In this document: piece after piece, positions 9,786-18,975 of the stretch
How positions within the stretch are numbered: position 1 is the stretch's first letter
How the letters are laid out: each line of letters begins with the position of its first letter
DNA from: Bacteroidota bacterium
GTDB lineage: Bacteria; Bacteroidota; Bacteroidia; Bacteroidales; Prolixibacteraceae
Reading direction: 5' to 3'
DNA: 49,582 bases
Assembly (NCBI GenBank): GCA_023412195.1
Contig: JAEYNZ010000043.1
Span: forward strand, 1 to 49,582
Notes under the pieces: generated by a model
What the model was told of the DNA's origin: nothing
Databases searched by the model: none
What the model saw: the letters and a program-made list of their open reading frames with translations, nothing else
Position numbers and translations under genes: made by a program

Positions 9786-11381
9786 ATGACAAGAAAACAT
9801 CGCATTATACTTTCGGTGGCCTCCGGAATTTTGTTGAGCCTTGCATGGTTGAGATTTCCCGGATGGACTTTGTTTTTTGCCTTTTTCCCCTTGCTCCTGG
9901 TTGAAAATTACTTTGTTCAGAAAAGAAAGGATTTCCGGGTGGTTTCATTCTGGGGGCATGCGCTTCTTGCATTTCTGGTTTGGAATATTATTACCACATG
10001 GTGGATTTCCCATGCAACTGTAGTTGGAGCCATTTTGGCTATACTTGCCAATTCATTCCTGATGTCGGTAGTCTGGTGGCTGGGTCATGCAGCACGAAGG
10101 CACTTTTCTTCCAATCTTGGCTATGTAGCACTGATCGTTTTTTGGATTTCCTTTGAATATTTTCATTACAACTGGGATATAGAATGGCCCTGGCTGAACC
10201 TGGGAAACGGATTTGCCAATAGCATAAAAATTGTTCAGTGGTATGAGTATACGGGTACTTTGGGTGGTTCTCTTTGGGTGCTCGTTTTGAACATATTTCT
10301 GTTCAGGACCTATCTCGAGTTGAAAGGCAAATATTCACTGAAGCAAACATTGATTCCGGCATTAAGCTTTGTTTTAATTTTAACAGTACCTGCCGTGGCT
10401 TCCATAATCATGTATTTTTCATATGCTGAGAAGGAAAATCCTCTGGAAGTAGTGATCATTCAGCCAAATATTGATCCTTATAGTGAAGATTATGATCAAA
10501 ATGCTGAATATGAAAAATTACAGGGGTTTCTTCAGCTTGCAGAATCTGTAGTAACTGAAAAAACAAATCTGGTAATCGGACCGGAAACACTTTTTGAAAG
10601 ATGGCCCGACTGGAATGCAGACAAGCTGGAGAACAATCCTATATTTATTGAATTGGCAGAGTGGTCATGGAATTATCCAGGCGCAGAAGTTATTTTTGGT
10701 GCCTCAACCCATAAAATTTATCCTGATTCTCAGAGCGCTTCATCAACAAGCCGGGTTTCCGACGGAACTTATTTTGATGTGTTTAATTCGGCTGTTTTTA
10801 TCGACAGGAATGGTTCCGGGCATATTTATCACAAATCAATACTTGTCAGCGGTGTTGAAAAAATGCCACTCCGGAAATATCTTGCATGGTTGAATGATGT
10901 GGTTTTTGACCTGGGCGGAACTACCGGCAGTCTGGGGCGACAGGAAGAACCTTCTAATTTTGTACTGAATAATGGTATCGAGGCTGCACCTGTTATTTGC
11001 TATGAGTCTGTTTTCGGGGAATATCTCACTCAGTTCGTCAGAAAAGGCGCTGATTTTATTGTAGTAATAACAAATGACGGATGGTGGAAAAATACACCTG
11101 GCTACAGGCAGCATCTGTCATTTTCACGACTAAGGGCTGTTGAAACACGACGAAGTGTGGCCAGATCAGCCAATACAGGCATTTCATGCTTTATTAATCA
11201 AAGGGGAGATGTTTTTCAACCCACACCCTGGTGGGAAGAAACAGCTATAATTGGAACAATCAATCTGAACGATGAACTTACATTTTATGTAAGGTATGGT
11301 GATTATATTGCCCGTATTTCAATATTTACCAGTGTAATGTTGCTTCTGTTCCTGGGAGTAAAACAATTTATCAGAAAATAA
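9786..11381 (+). CDS. lnt: Apolipoprotein N-acyltransferase
   Basis: Lnt adds the third acyl chain to the N-terminal cysteine of lipoproteins in the inner membrane. The 531-residue protein has six or more membrane segments in its first 210 residues, then a nitrilase-fold periplasmic domain. The triad is visible: Glu in GPETLFERW (about 266), Lys in YHKSILVSGVEKMP (about 348) and Cys in PVICYESVFG (about 404). A last membrane segment lies at 510-526. It starts directly after the stop of the metallophosphoesterase gene. The many lipoproteins in this window are its likely substrates. Confidence 0.95.
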   Translation: MTRKHRIILSVASGILLSLAWLRFPGWTLFFAFFPLLLVENYFVQKRKDFRVVSFWGHALLAFLVWNIITTWWISHATVVGAILAILANSFLMSVVWWLGHAARRHFSSNLGYVALIVFWISFEYFHYNWDIEWPWLNLGNGFANSIKIVQWYEYTGTLGGSLWVLVLNIFLFRTYLELKGKYSLKQTLIPALSFVLILTVPAVASIIMYFSYAEKENPLEVVIIQPNIDPYSEDYDQNAEYEKLQGFLQLAESVVTEKTNLVIGPETLFERWPDWNADKLENNPIFIELAEWSWNYPGAEVIFGASTHKIYPDSQSASSTSRVSDGTYFDVFNSAVFIDRNGSGHIYHKSILVSGVEKMPLRKYLAWLNDVVFDLGGTTGSLGRQEEPSNFVLNNGIEAAPVICYESVFGEYLTQFVRKGADFIVVITNDGWWKNTPGYRQHLSFSRLRAVETRRSVARSANTGISCFINQRGDVFQPTPWWEETAIIGTINLNDELTFYVRYGDYIARISIFTSVMLLLFLGVKQFIRK

Positions 11382-11384
11382 AGA

Positions 11385-11573
11385 ATCCGCATCAATTCCG
11401 TTTGCGTAAAACCCCTGATTAACAGGATTTGAGCGCCCAGTTGTTCAAACGTCCACCGGTCTTTCGACTCATCCCGATTGTTATCGGAACTACGAGGCCT
11501 GTTTTTGCAACCGTTGAGCTAACTCGGTTTAATAATTTCTGTTGAGTTTACCAACTGCTGAATCGATGCGGAT
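11385..11573. repeat. 189-bp element with terminal inverted repeats and tRNA-like segments
   Basis: ATCCGCATCAATTC at 11385-11398 is repeated inverted as GAATCGATGCGGAT at 11560-11573 with one mismatch in 14. Inside are hairpins CCTGATTAACAGG (11414-11426) and one of the form CCGAT-TGTT-ATCGG near 11477-11491. On the minus strand short strings recall tRNA arms: AGTTAGCTCAACGGTT resembles a D-arm and CCTGTTAATCAGG an Asn-type anticodon arm. No complete cloverleaf folds by eye. It may be a non-autonomous repeat or a decayed tRNA composite. Confidence 0.4.
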
Positions 11574-11938
11574 AAAAAGTTTATCTTTTTTTAATCAAAG
11601 AACTCATGTTATATAACCCAAAAATACAGGGAAAGTTCCGTATTTGCAAATATTTTCGCTAAAGAAACTCAGGGAGATAAACCAATAGGTTGAAACTGAT
11701 TAAATTAATCAGTTATTTTTTATAAATATTTATTTTCTGTTTTTACTGAATGCCAAAAAGCTTAACAAGATCAACAGGTTTAGCAGTCGAAAGCATTTTT
11801 TGCATCTCGCAGGAACCATCGGGAGCTGTATTAAACCGGATTCTGTTTTAACGGCTCTGAAAGTTACCATACGTTTTATTTCAGTGCGGAAATAATTTAA
11901 TTGTCCTGATATACAATAGTATTGTTTTGTTGTTTTTA

Positions 11939-12132
11939 ATGGGCCGATATATCAGAGAAATTAAACCTGCACGTTTCGAGGTTTATATAAAAGCAGCCTG
12001 TTTATTCATAACTGGACCCCGGAAGTCCATAAGGATTTTGCGGTGAAAGGATGGGAGAGCAGCAAAATCCATCCATATACCAACGCTATACCAAGTCTAT
12101 GCAGGCATTATGTAAAATATGCCGGAATATAG
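11939..12132 (+). pseudogene. Possible frameshifted gene remnant
   Basis: An ATG at 11939 opens a frame starting MGRYIREIKPARFEVYIKAA. Near 12001-12007 the protein-like reading moves to another frame, HNWTPEVHKDFAVKGWESSK and then IHPYTNAIPSLCRHYVKYAG, ending at TAG 12130-12132. The composition looks coding on both sides of the shift, which suggests the tail of a decayed gene. I do not recognise the family. Confidence 0.3.
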
Positions 12133-12406
12133 AGATGGTATGGAGGTGAAGACTATAAATGAATAAAAGAATAAGATTGATATTACAAGATTTTTATTTA
12201 ATTGTATAAGATAAAACAAAGGAAATGTATTGGATTTATTTTTTTAGAAAGGTGTTCCGCATTGCTATAAAACATAGTACTTCCTTTTCTGATTGGCTTA
12301 ACTAGCTTAATTCTATTTATTAAAGCGATTAAATTAGACTATATCTAAATTGCCAATTCATCCATAAAATCGATGTTTTTGTCATGTCTGCATTAAAAAA
12401 AAACCA

Positions 12407-12414
12407 TAAATTTG
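12407..12414 (+). promoter_or_regulatory. Putative -7 box for the rseC-rnf operon
   Basis: TAAATTTG matches TAnnTTTG and lies 35 bases before the GTG start of the first gene. A TTTG at 12378-12381 is 25 bases upstream, a longer gap than usual for a -33 box, so only the -7 match is convincing. Confidence 0.45.
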
Positions 12415-12449
12415 TCACCTTTAAATTACAAAGGCAGGAGACATAAAGC

Positions 12450-12857
12450 GTGATTAAACACAAGGCATTTGTAAAGGAAGTTAATGGTACAACCCTTACG
12501 GCTATCATCGAAAACCAGTCGGCATGTGCTTCATGTCATGCCAGCGGTGGCTGTTCAATGGCTGATGTCAAAGAAAAGGAAGTAGAAATAGAACAATTCA
12601 GGGGTCAATATAAACCAGGGCAGGAGGTTTCAATTCTATTGCAGGAATCACTTGGATTTAAAGCATTGTTATTCGGATATCTTTTGCCATTTATACTGAT
12701 ACTGGTTATACTGATAGCTATGTTTACTATTACCGGGAATGAACTGACGGCCGGTTTTCTTGCTTTGGGTATTCTCATTCCTTATTATATAATGTTGTAT
12801 TTTTTTCGTGGGCGTCTAAAAAAAATATTCAAATTTGAACTCGAAGAATCACTTTAA
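12450..12857 (+). CDS. rseC: RseC/SoxR-reducing-system-like membrane protein
   Basis: This 135-residue protein starts at GTG 12450, with an AGGAG ribosome site at 12436-12440. The first half has the CASCHASGGCS cysteine cluster (about residues 26-36) typical of RseC (PF04246). Two membrane helices follow at about 71-92 and 97-118. RseC-like proteins accompany Rnf/Rsx clusters and are linked to electron transfer to redox targets such as SoxR in enterobacteria; the target here is unknown. It is three bases from rnfB and clearly the first gene of the rnf operon. Confidence 0.85.
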   Translation: MIKHKAFVKEVNGTTLTAIIENQSACASCHASGGCSMADVKEKEVEIEQFRGQYKPGQEVSILLQESLGFKALLFGYLLPFILILVILIAMFTITGNELTAGFLALGILIPYYIMLYFFRGRLKKIFKFELEESL

Positions 12858-12860
12858 GAT

Positions 12861-13727
12861 ATGAGCATTACAATTATATATACAATAGTTACCCTTAGCG
12901 CAATAGGTACTTCAGCTGCAGTGATTTTATATTTCGTTTCCCAAAAATTTAAGGTTTACGAAGATCCCCGGATTGATGAAGTGGAAGGCTCTTTGCCTGC
13001 TGCAAATTGCGGTGGTTGTGGCTATGCCGGGTGCAGGGCTTTTGCCGAAGCATGTGTAAAAGCCAGTGATTTAGGCGAACTTCACTGTCCGGTGGGAGGT
13101 AATGATACAATGGCTGTAGTGGCTGGATTGCTCGGACTGGAACCGGTTAAAAAGGATGCAAGAGTTGCTTTTATCCGGTGCAACGGTACCTGCGACCACA
13201 GGCCTAAAACCAGTACCTTTGATGGTGCAACTACATGTGCGATCGCATCATCTGTATACAGTGGTGAAACAGATTGTCAGTGGGGATGCCTCGGATATGG
13301 TGACTGTTATGATGTTTGTGAATTTGATGCAATTGAATTGCGCAGTGACCTGGGAGTACCACGCATCATTGATGATAAATGTGTGGCATGTGGTGCATGT
13401 GTGGAAGCTTGTCCAAAAGATCTGATAGAGCTGCGTAAAAAATTTCCCAAAGACAGAAAAGTTGTGGTGGCATGCCGTAATACCGATAAAGGCGGTGTGG
13501 CACGTAAAGCTTGTGCAGTAGCATGCATTGGCTGCAGCAAATGCGAAAAGGAATGTAAATTTGATGCCATAACAATCAAAGATAACCTTGCATTTATTGA
13601 TTCCGATAAGTGTAAGTTATGCCGTAAATGTGTGCCTGTTTGTCCAACGGGTTCAATTATAGAGGAAAATTTCCCGCCACGGAAATTGAAGGTTGAAGAA
13701 AAAGAAGAGATTACTACAGTAAAATAA
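12861..13727 (+). CDS. rnfB: Rnf complex subunit B (iron-sulfur)
   Basis: RnfB takes electrons from reduced ferredoxin into the ion-pumping Rnf complex. The 288-residue protein has an N-terminal membrane helix (about 4-26), then the four-cysteine Fe-S domain ANCGGCGYAGC with a later cysteine in HCPVGG (about 50-76). Three further CxxCxxC-type clusters follow: CVACGACVEACP (about 174), CIGCSKCEKEC (about 222) and CKLCRKCVPVCP (about 252). More cysteines lie between them (about 107-155). Seven bases separate it from rnfC. It is inner-membrane attached and cytoplasm-facing. Confidence 0.95.
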   Translation: MSITIIYTIVTLSAIGTSAAVILYFVSQKFKVYEDPRIDEVEGSLPAANCGGCGYAGCRAFAEACVKASDLGELHCPVGGNDTMAVVAGLLGLEPVKKDARVAFIRCNGTCDHRPKTSTFDGATTCAIASSVYSGETDCQWGCLGYGDCYDVCEFDAIELRSDLGVPRIIDDKCVACGACVEACPKDLIELRKKFPKDRKVVVACRNTDKGGVARKACAVACIGCSKCEKECKFDAITIKDNLAFIDSDKCKLCRKCVPVCPTGSIIEENFPPRKLKVEEKEEITTVK

Positions 13728-13734
13728 AATCGGA

Positions 13735-15072
13735 ATGTTAAAAACGTTCAAAATTGGTGGTGTTCATCCTCCTGAGAATAAATTATCGGCCGGGCGTCCT
13801 ATTGAGGTACTGCCTCTTCCAAAATCTGTATTCATTCCCGTCTCACAACATATTGGTGCACCGGCTGTTCCTGTAGTCAACAAGGGAGATGATGTTAAAG
13901 TGGGGCAGCTGATCGCCAAAAGCAGCAGTTTTGTTTCAACCAATATTCATTCATCTGTTTCAGGAAAAGTTAAAAGGGTGGATTTTCTCGCTGACAGCTC
14001 GGGTTATCCGAAGCAGGGAATTTTTATTGACGTTGTTGGTGATGAATGGATGGAAAATATTGACCGGTCTCTTGAATTGAAAACTGAATTTGAAGACGAC
14101 AGTGCGGCGATTATTCAAAAAATTCAGGATGCCGGAATAGTAGGACTTGGCGGTGCAACGTTCCCCACCCATGTAAAACTTGTTCCTCCCAAAGGAATGA
14201 AAGCTGATGTGCTGATCATAAATGGAGTTGAATGCGAGCCTTACCTAACCTCCGACCATCGTCTGATGCTGGAGAAAACAGATGAGATACTGGTAGGCAC
14301 CCGGATTTTAATGAAAGCTTTGCGTGTTGAGAAAGCTGTCATAGGAATTGAGAACAACAAGCCCGATGCAATAGAACTTATTACACGAAAATCCAAAGAG
14401 TATAAAGGTATCAGTGTCATTCCTCTTAAAGTAAAATATCCGCAGGGGGGAGAGAAACAGTTAATCAAAGCTGTAACAGGAAGAGAAGTTCCTTCAGGAG
14501 GATTACCCGTGGCTGTGGGTGCAGTTGTGAATAATGTCGGAACCGCATTTGCAGTATATGAGGCAGTACAAAAAAACAAGCCGCTTTTTGAAAGGGTGGT
14601 AACCGTGACAGGGAAACATGTAGCCAAACCTTCCAATTTTCTTGTAAGAATCGGCACTCCTTCTACAGAACTGATTGAGGCAGCAGGAGGATTAAATGAA
14701 AATACCGGAAAGATCATCAGCGGCGGACCTATGATGGGAAGGGCTGTTGCTTCACTTGATGTACCTGTAACCAAAGGTTCATCCGGAATATTGCTTTTAG
14801 GAGGAGAAGAAGCACGCCGAAGTGAAATAAATACATGTATCCGGTGTTCAAGATGTGTGGGAGCGTGTCCGATGGGACTGGAACCTTATCTTCTGATGAC
14901 ATTTTCTGAAAAGAAGATTTACGACCGGGCAGAAGAAAATAAAATTATGGATTGCATGGAATGTGGTTCATGTAGCTATATCTGCCCGTCCAACCGTCCG
15001 TTACTCGATTATATCCGGTATGGAAAAGGTAAGGTGGGTTCCATAATCCGGTCTCGGACCAAGCCATCTTAA
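13735..15072 (+). CDS. rnfC: Rnf complex subunit C (NADH/FMN and Fe-S)
   Basis: RnfC is the peripheral NAD-binding subunit. The 445-residue protein begins with the family's N-terminal barrel-sandwich part (FKIGGVHPPENK), then a NuoF-like Rossmann part with GLGGATFPTHVKL (about 140-152) for NADH/FMN, then two [4Fe-4S] sites, CIRCSRCVGACP (about 368) and CMECGSCSYICP (about 407). The length is normal for a Bacteroidota RnfC without the long C-terminal repeats of enterobacterial RsxC. rnfD follows after 86 bp. Confidence 0.95.
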   Translation: MLKTFKIGGVHPPENKLSAGRPIEVLPLPKSVFIPVSQHIGAPAVPVVNKGDDVKVGQLIAKSSSFVSTNIHSSVSGKVKRVDFLADSSGYPKQGIFIDVVGDEWMENIDRSLELKTEFEDDSAAIIQKIQDAGIVGLGGATFPTHVKLVPPKGMKADVLIINGVECEPYLTSDHRLMLEKTDEILVGTRILMKALRVEKAVIGIENNKPDAIELITRKSKEYKGISVIPLKVKYPQGGEKQLIKAVTGREVPSGGLPVAVGAVVNNVGTAFAVYEAVQKNKPLFERVVTVTGKHVAKPSNFLVRIGTPSTELIEAAGGLNENTGKIISGGPMMGRAVASLDVPVTKGSSGILLLGGEEARRSEINTCIRCSRCVGACPMGLEPYLLMTFSEKKIYDRAEENKIMDCMECGSCSYICPSNRPLLDYIRYGKGKVGSIIRSRTKPS

Positions 15073-15158
15073 TTAAAAATTCAGAGATTCATTAATTGGC
15101 CTAAAAAAAATGAACCACCTGCTGCGAGGCAGGATAAAATTTAAACTCAAAACCAGGA

Positions 15159-16136
15159 ATGAGTAATTTACTTACAGTCTCACCATCACCCCATGTCTAT
15201 TCCCATGATTCGGTCAGAAAGATCATGTACAGGGTTGTTTATGCAATGATACCGGCATTGCTGTGGTCGGTATTCATATTCGGGCCTGATGCCTTGAAAG
15301 TGACACTTATTGCCGTGGTAGCATGCCTGGCATTCGAATTTCTGATTCAAAAGTACCTGATGAAAATCAAGCCAATGGTTACCGATGGCTCAGCATTGGT
15401 AACAGGAATCCTCCTTGCATTTAATGTTCCGTCAAATCTGCCCTGGTGGATTATCATCATAGGCGCCCTGGTGGCAGTTGGTGTAGGCAAACTTTCATTC
15501 GGGGGACTGGGAAACAATATATTCAATCCGGCACTTGTTGGAAGGGTTTTTCTGTTGATTTCCTTTCCTGTGCATATGACCTCATGGCCTGTTGCGAATG
15601 AAGATGTGGATGGTTTAACAACTGCTACCCCATTGGGAATTATAAAGGAAGGACTGAATAATGGAATTCCTGTTCACGAAATCTCAAGGGAGTTGCCCCA
15701 GGCTACCGAAATGCTCATGGGCAATATGAGCGGTTCACTGGGGGAAATCTCCGCATTGCTCTTAATTCTGGGTGGATTGTACATGTTGTACAAAAAGGTT
15801 ATTACCTGGCACATTCCGGTTTCGGTTATTGGCTCTGTTGCAATCATAGCTGCGATATTCTGGTTGGTTGAACCACAGGCTTATGTGAATCCGGCTTACC
15901 ATGTCCTCACCGGAGGACTGATGCTTGGTGCAATATTTATGGCAACCGACATGGTCTCATCTCCAATGACACCCAAAGGACAAATTATTTTCGGAGCAGG
16001 TATAGGAATTATTACCATCAGCATACGTTTGTTTGGTGCCTATCCCGAAGGCATATCATTTGCTATTCTGATCATGAATGCATTTACGCCGCTGATCAAC
16101 AACTATGTGAAACCAAAAAGATTCGGAGGGAAATAA
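15159..16136 (+). CDS. rnfD: Rnf complex subunit D (membrane, FMN-binding)
   Basis: RnfD is an integral membrane subunit related to NqrB. The 325-residue protein has about nine hydrophobic helices. The segment GLTTATPLGI near residue 150 holds the threonine that carries covalent FMN in the family. TDGSALVTGILLAFNVPSNLPWW and FGGLGNNIFNPALVGR are typical family strings, split here into recognisable parts. Three bases separate it from rnfG. It acts in ion translocation in the inner membrane. Confidence 0.95.
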   Translation: MSNLLTVSPSPHVYSHDSVRKIMYRVVYAMIPALLWSVFIFGPDALKVTLIAVVACLAFEFLIQKYLMKIKPMVTDGSALVTGILLAFNVPSNLPWWIIIIGALVAVGVGKLSFGGLGNNIFNPALVGRVFLLISFPVHMTSWPVANEDVDGLTTATPLGIIKEGLNNGIPVHEISRELPQATEMLMGNMSGSLGEISALLLILGGLYMLYKKVITWHIPVSVIGSVAIIAAIFWLVEPQAYVNPAYHVLTGGLMLGAIFMATDMVSSPMTPKGQIIFGAGIGIITISIRLFGAYPEGISFAILIMNAFTPLINNYVKPKRFGGK

Positions 16137-16139
16137 AAA

Positions 16140-16745
16140 ATGGCAAAACGCGAATCAACTTTTATGAGTATGGTGGTAACCTTGTTTGCCGTTACCTTCA
16201 TTGCCGCAGCAGCCCTTGGTTTTGTTTATGATTTTACAAAGGATGCCATAGAATTGTCGAAACTGCAAGCCCAGAGCGAAGCAATTAAAAAGGTGCTGCC
16301 CGATTTTGATGAACTAGGTCAGCACTGGAAGGTGGCTGCCTCACCACAAGGTGACAGTCTTGAATTTTTTCCGGCATATAAAAATGGCGAAAGGATAGGG
16401 GTTGCTGTCAAAACATTCACCAATAACGGGTTCAGCGGCTATATTTCTATAATGGCAGGAATCGACAGTTCAGGAAATCTTTCAGGTTTTGAGGTGCTGG
16501 AGCATGCCGAAACACCAGGGCTTGGTTCAAAAATGTATCCCTGGTTCAGCAACAGTGAAAAGCCTGAACAGAATGTCATTGGAAAAAATCCGGGAACTCA
16601 CCAGTTCAAGGTAAAAAAGGACGGAGGCGATTTTGATGCCATTACTGCTTCCACCATCACTTCCAGGGCTTTTCTTGAAGCACTGGTGCGTGCTTACGAT
16701 GCTTATGAAACAAATGATAATGCCGGCAGTGCCGGAAACCAATAA
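16140..16745 (+). CDS. rnfG: Rnf complex subunit G (covalent FMN)
   Basis: The 201-residue protein has one N-terminal membrane helix (about 10-31) and an FMN-binding domain (PF04205) on the outer face of the inner membrane. HAETPGLGSKM (about 121-131) and TASTITSRAF (about 169-178) are the family motifs; a threonine in the second is the usual covalent FMN site. It is tightly packed between rnfD and rnfE. Confidence 0.94.
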   Translation: MAKRESTFMSMVVTLFAVTFIAAAALGFVYDFTKDAIELSKLQAQSEAIKKVLPDFDELGQHWKVAASPQGDSLEFFPAYKNGERIGVAVKTFTNNGFSGYISIMAGIDSSGNLSGFEVLEHAETPGLGSKMYPWFSNSEKPEQNVIGKNPGTHQFKVKKDGGDFDAITASTITSRAFLEALVRAYDAYETNDNAGSAGNQ

Positions 16746-16753
16746 AAATTGTT

Positions 16754-17338
16754 ATGACTCAGTGGATCAATTTAACCAAAGGTTTTTTGAGGGAAAACCC
16801 TGTTTTTGTTCTTTTGCTTGGGATGTGCCCTACACTCGGAGTTACATCATCAGCAATTAATGGTTTGGGCATGGGGTTGGCTACTACATTTGTTTTGGTT
16901 ATGGCCAACATTGTTGTATCACTTATTAAAAATGTGATTCCCGAAAAAGTCAGGATCCCCAGCTTCATTGTAATTATTGCTGCCTTTGTTACCGTTGTGG
17001 AATTAATGATGCAGGCTTATGTGCCAGCCCTGTTTAACAGTCTCGGGATTTTTATTCCCTTGATCGTAGTTAATTGTATTGTATTGGGCCGTGCAGAAGC
17101 TTTCGCATCAAAAAATAAAATGGGTGCAGCGGCGATTGATGGACTAGGTATGGGACTGGGATTTAGTTTTGCTCTTTTACTGCTTGGAAGCGTGCGGGAA
17201 ATCCTTGGAAGCGGAAGGTTGTTTGATGTTCCACTTTATTCAGAGAATTATGTGTCCCTCCTGTTTGTTCTCGCTCCTGGGGCATTCCTGGTGTTGGGTT
17301 ACCTGATTGCTATTATTAATCAGATTAAAAAAAACTAA
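16754..17338 (+). CDS. rnfE: Rnf complex subunit E (membrane)
   Basis: The 194-residue protein has six membrane helices and the signature strings NPVFVLLLGMCPTLGVTSSA and VNCIVLGRAEAFA, with the conserved cysteines that bind an Fe-S centre shared with RnfA. It is paralogous to RnfA just downstream. Nine bases separate it from rnfG. Confidence 0.94.
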   Translation: MTQWINLTKGFLRENPVFVLLLGMCPTLGVTSSAINGLGMGLATTFVLVMANIVVSLIKNVIPEKVRIPSFIVIIAAFVTVVELMMQAYVPALFNSLGIFIPLIVVNCIVLGRAEAFASKNKMGAAAIDGLGMGLGFSFALLLLGSVREILGSGRLFDVPLYSENYVSLLFVLAPGAFLVLGYLIAIINQIKKN

Positions 17339-17370
17339 CAAGCTAAACATATTTTTAAAATAAATATGCC

Positions 17371-17943
17371 ATGAATTATCTAATCATTGTTTTAGGTGCC
17401 ATCCTTGTGAACAACATCGTATTGATGAGGTTTCTTGGAATCTGTCCCTTCCTCGGGGTATCCAAAAGAATTTCAACTGCTGTGGGAATGACATTTGCAG
17501 TAGCCTTTGTAATGGTTTTAGCCACCATCGTAACCTATCTTATCCAAACATATATTCTTGCCCGTTTTGGGCTTTCATTCCTGCAAACCATTGCATTTAT
17601 TCTTGTGATTGCTTCGCTTGTGCAACTTGTAGAAATTATAATGAAAAAAGTAAGTCCGGCTCTTTACCAGGCCCTTGGTATATTTCTTCCGTTGATCACT
17701 ACCAACTGCGCTATTCTGGGGGTGGCCATTCTTACTGTACAAACTGATTTCAATCTTGTGGAAGGTGTGGTGTTTGCAGTAGCCAATGCTTTTGGTTTCG
17801 GACTTGCCCTGATGTTGTTTGCCGGAATAAGGGAACATCTGGATTTAATGAACATACCAAAAGGGCTTAAAGGAGCTCCAATTGCCCTGATAACTGCCGG
17901 AATTCTCGCCATGGCATTTATGGGATTTTCAGGCCTGGTGTAA
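17371..17943 (+). CDS. rnfA: Rnf complex subunit A (membrane)
   Basis: The 190-residue protein has six membrane helices. LVNNIVLMRFLGICPFLGVS and TNCAILGVAI carry the conserved cysteines. With RnfE it forms the membrane core that couples electron flow to Na+ or H+ transport. It closes the order B-C-D-G-E-A, the common gene order of the complex. No terminator is obvious after it. Confidence 0.95.
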   Translation: MNYLIIVLGAILVNNIVLMRFLGICPFLGVSKRISTAVGMTFAVAFVMVLATIVTYLIQTYILARFGLSFLQTIAFILVIASLVQLVEIIMKKVSPALYQALGIFLPLITTNCAILGVAILTVQTDFNLVEGVVFAVANAFGFGLALMLFAGIREHLDLMNIPKGLKGAPIALITAGILAMAFMGFSGLV

Positions 17944-18073
17944 TAAATGAATTTTCTACTTCTTCCTGGTTTTGGGTGAAATTTTTATTCTGTCTTGCTT
18001 TTTAGGTAATTAAACAATTAATATCAGATTTTTTTATCAATTTTATGCAGCTCAATGTTAAATCTGACATAAA

Positions 18074-18781
18074 ATGAAAAAATTAGGATTTGTTACATTA
18101 CTTACCTTTTCATGCATACAATTAACATTTGCCCAGGCAACCATGCATTCTGCTTATGAAATTAAACAGGCCATAGACTTTTTTAATTACAACAAAGCTC
18201 ATACAAACCGGCCCTTCGGAACACTAACTGAGAAGGATATAAATGGATCTCCTTTTCTTCATGAGGAATTTACAGAAGGCTCTGTATATACAACCTCAAA
18301 AACCCAGTTTGTTTCTGTTCCGCTCAGGTACAATATTTTCAATGACCAGATCGAATTCAGAAGCAACGATGGGCAGGCATACGAAATTGCAGTTCCTGAA
18401 GTTATAGAAAAAGTTGAATTTGGGGATTACCAGATGGAATACCTCCCTTATCTGTCATCAAAAAAGCTGAAGCGGGGATATTTTAATGTTCTGGAAAAAG
18501 GCCACTCTTCACTTTATTCAAAACCAAAAGTGTTGTTCGAGGAGGCAAAAAATCCAGGAGCCTATCAGGATGCACAACCGGCAAAATTCACAAGACGCCC
18601 CGATGAGTATTATATCAAAGTGGGAATGGATGCTGCCAAACCTGTATTTAAATCGAAAGATATAGAAACAATATTTCCTGATCATCAGAAAGAGGTCATT
18701 TCTTTTCTGAAGAAAAATAAACTCAAACATAATAATCCGGATCATCTCAGAGAACTCGTGCAGTTCTACAATTCTCTTTAA
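18074..18781 (+). CDS. Secreted protein of unknown function
   Basis: The 235-residue product has a cleavable signal peptide ending near Thr-Phe-Ala-Gln (about residue 21). The mature part has no motif I recognise; it is rich in Lys and aromatic residues, with a beta-rich middle (FVSVPLRYNIFNDQIEFRS) and a basic helical C-terminus that ends ...QFYNSL. It stands alone between the rnf operon and the sigma factor gene, on the same strand as both. Confidence 0.65.
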   Translation: MKKLGFVTLLTFSCIQLTFAQATMHSAYEIKQAIDFFNYNKAHTNRPFGTLTEKDINGSPFLHEEFTEGSVYTTSKTQFVSVPLRYNIFNDQIEFRSNDGQAYEIAVPEVIEKVEFGDYQMEYLPYLSSKKLKRGYFNVLEKGHSSLYSKPKVLFEEAKNPGAYQDAQPAKFTRRPDEYYIKVGMDAAKPVFKSKDIETIFPDHQKEVISFLKKNKLKHNNPDHLRELVQFYNSL

Positions 18782-18975
18782 CTTTATAAGGAACTTTGAC
18801 TGTACATTGCTGAAGTTTATGAACTGCGGCAATAAATAATTTACCCTTTACCTTAACCGGAAGCTGGTCATTCCGGTTAAAGTTTATCCTTGTTGAAGCA
18901 GTCCTGTAAAAATGTTTACAAATACTGCAACATTCAGTAAATCCTTTCGTCCTTTAACCAGAAAAGAAAAAAAAA

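Larger units (their letters stand above)
11382..12406. other. Gene-poor region upstream of the rnf operon
   Basis: About 1 kb holds no long open frame. It contains the inverted-repeat element at 11385-11573, AT-rich sequence with no clear function at 11574-11938, a possible gene remnant at 11939-12132, and AT-rich sequence up to the rnf promoter. The element and the remnant are listed separately. Confidence 0.5.
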
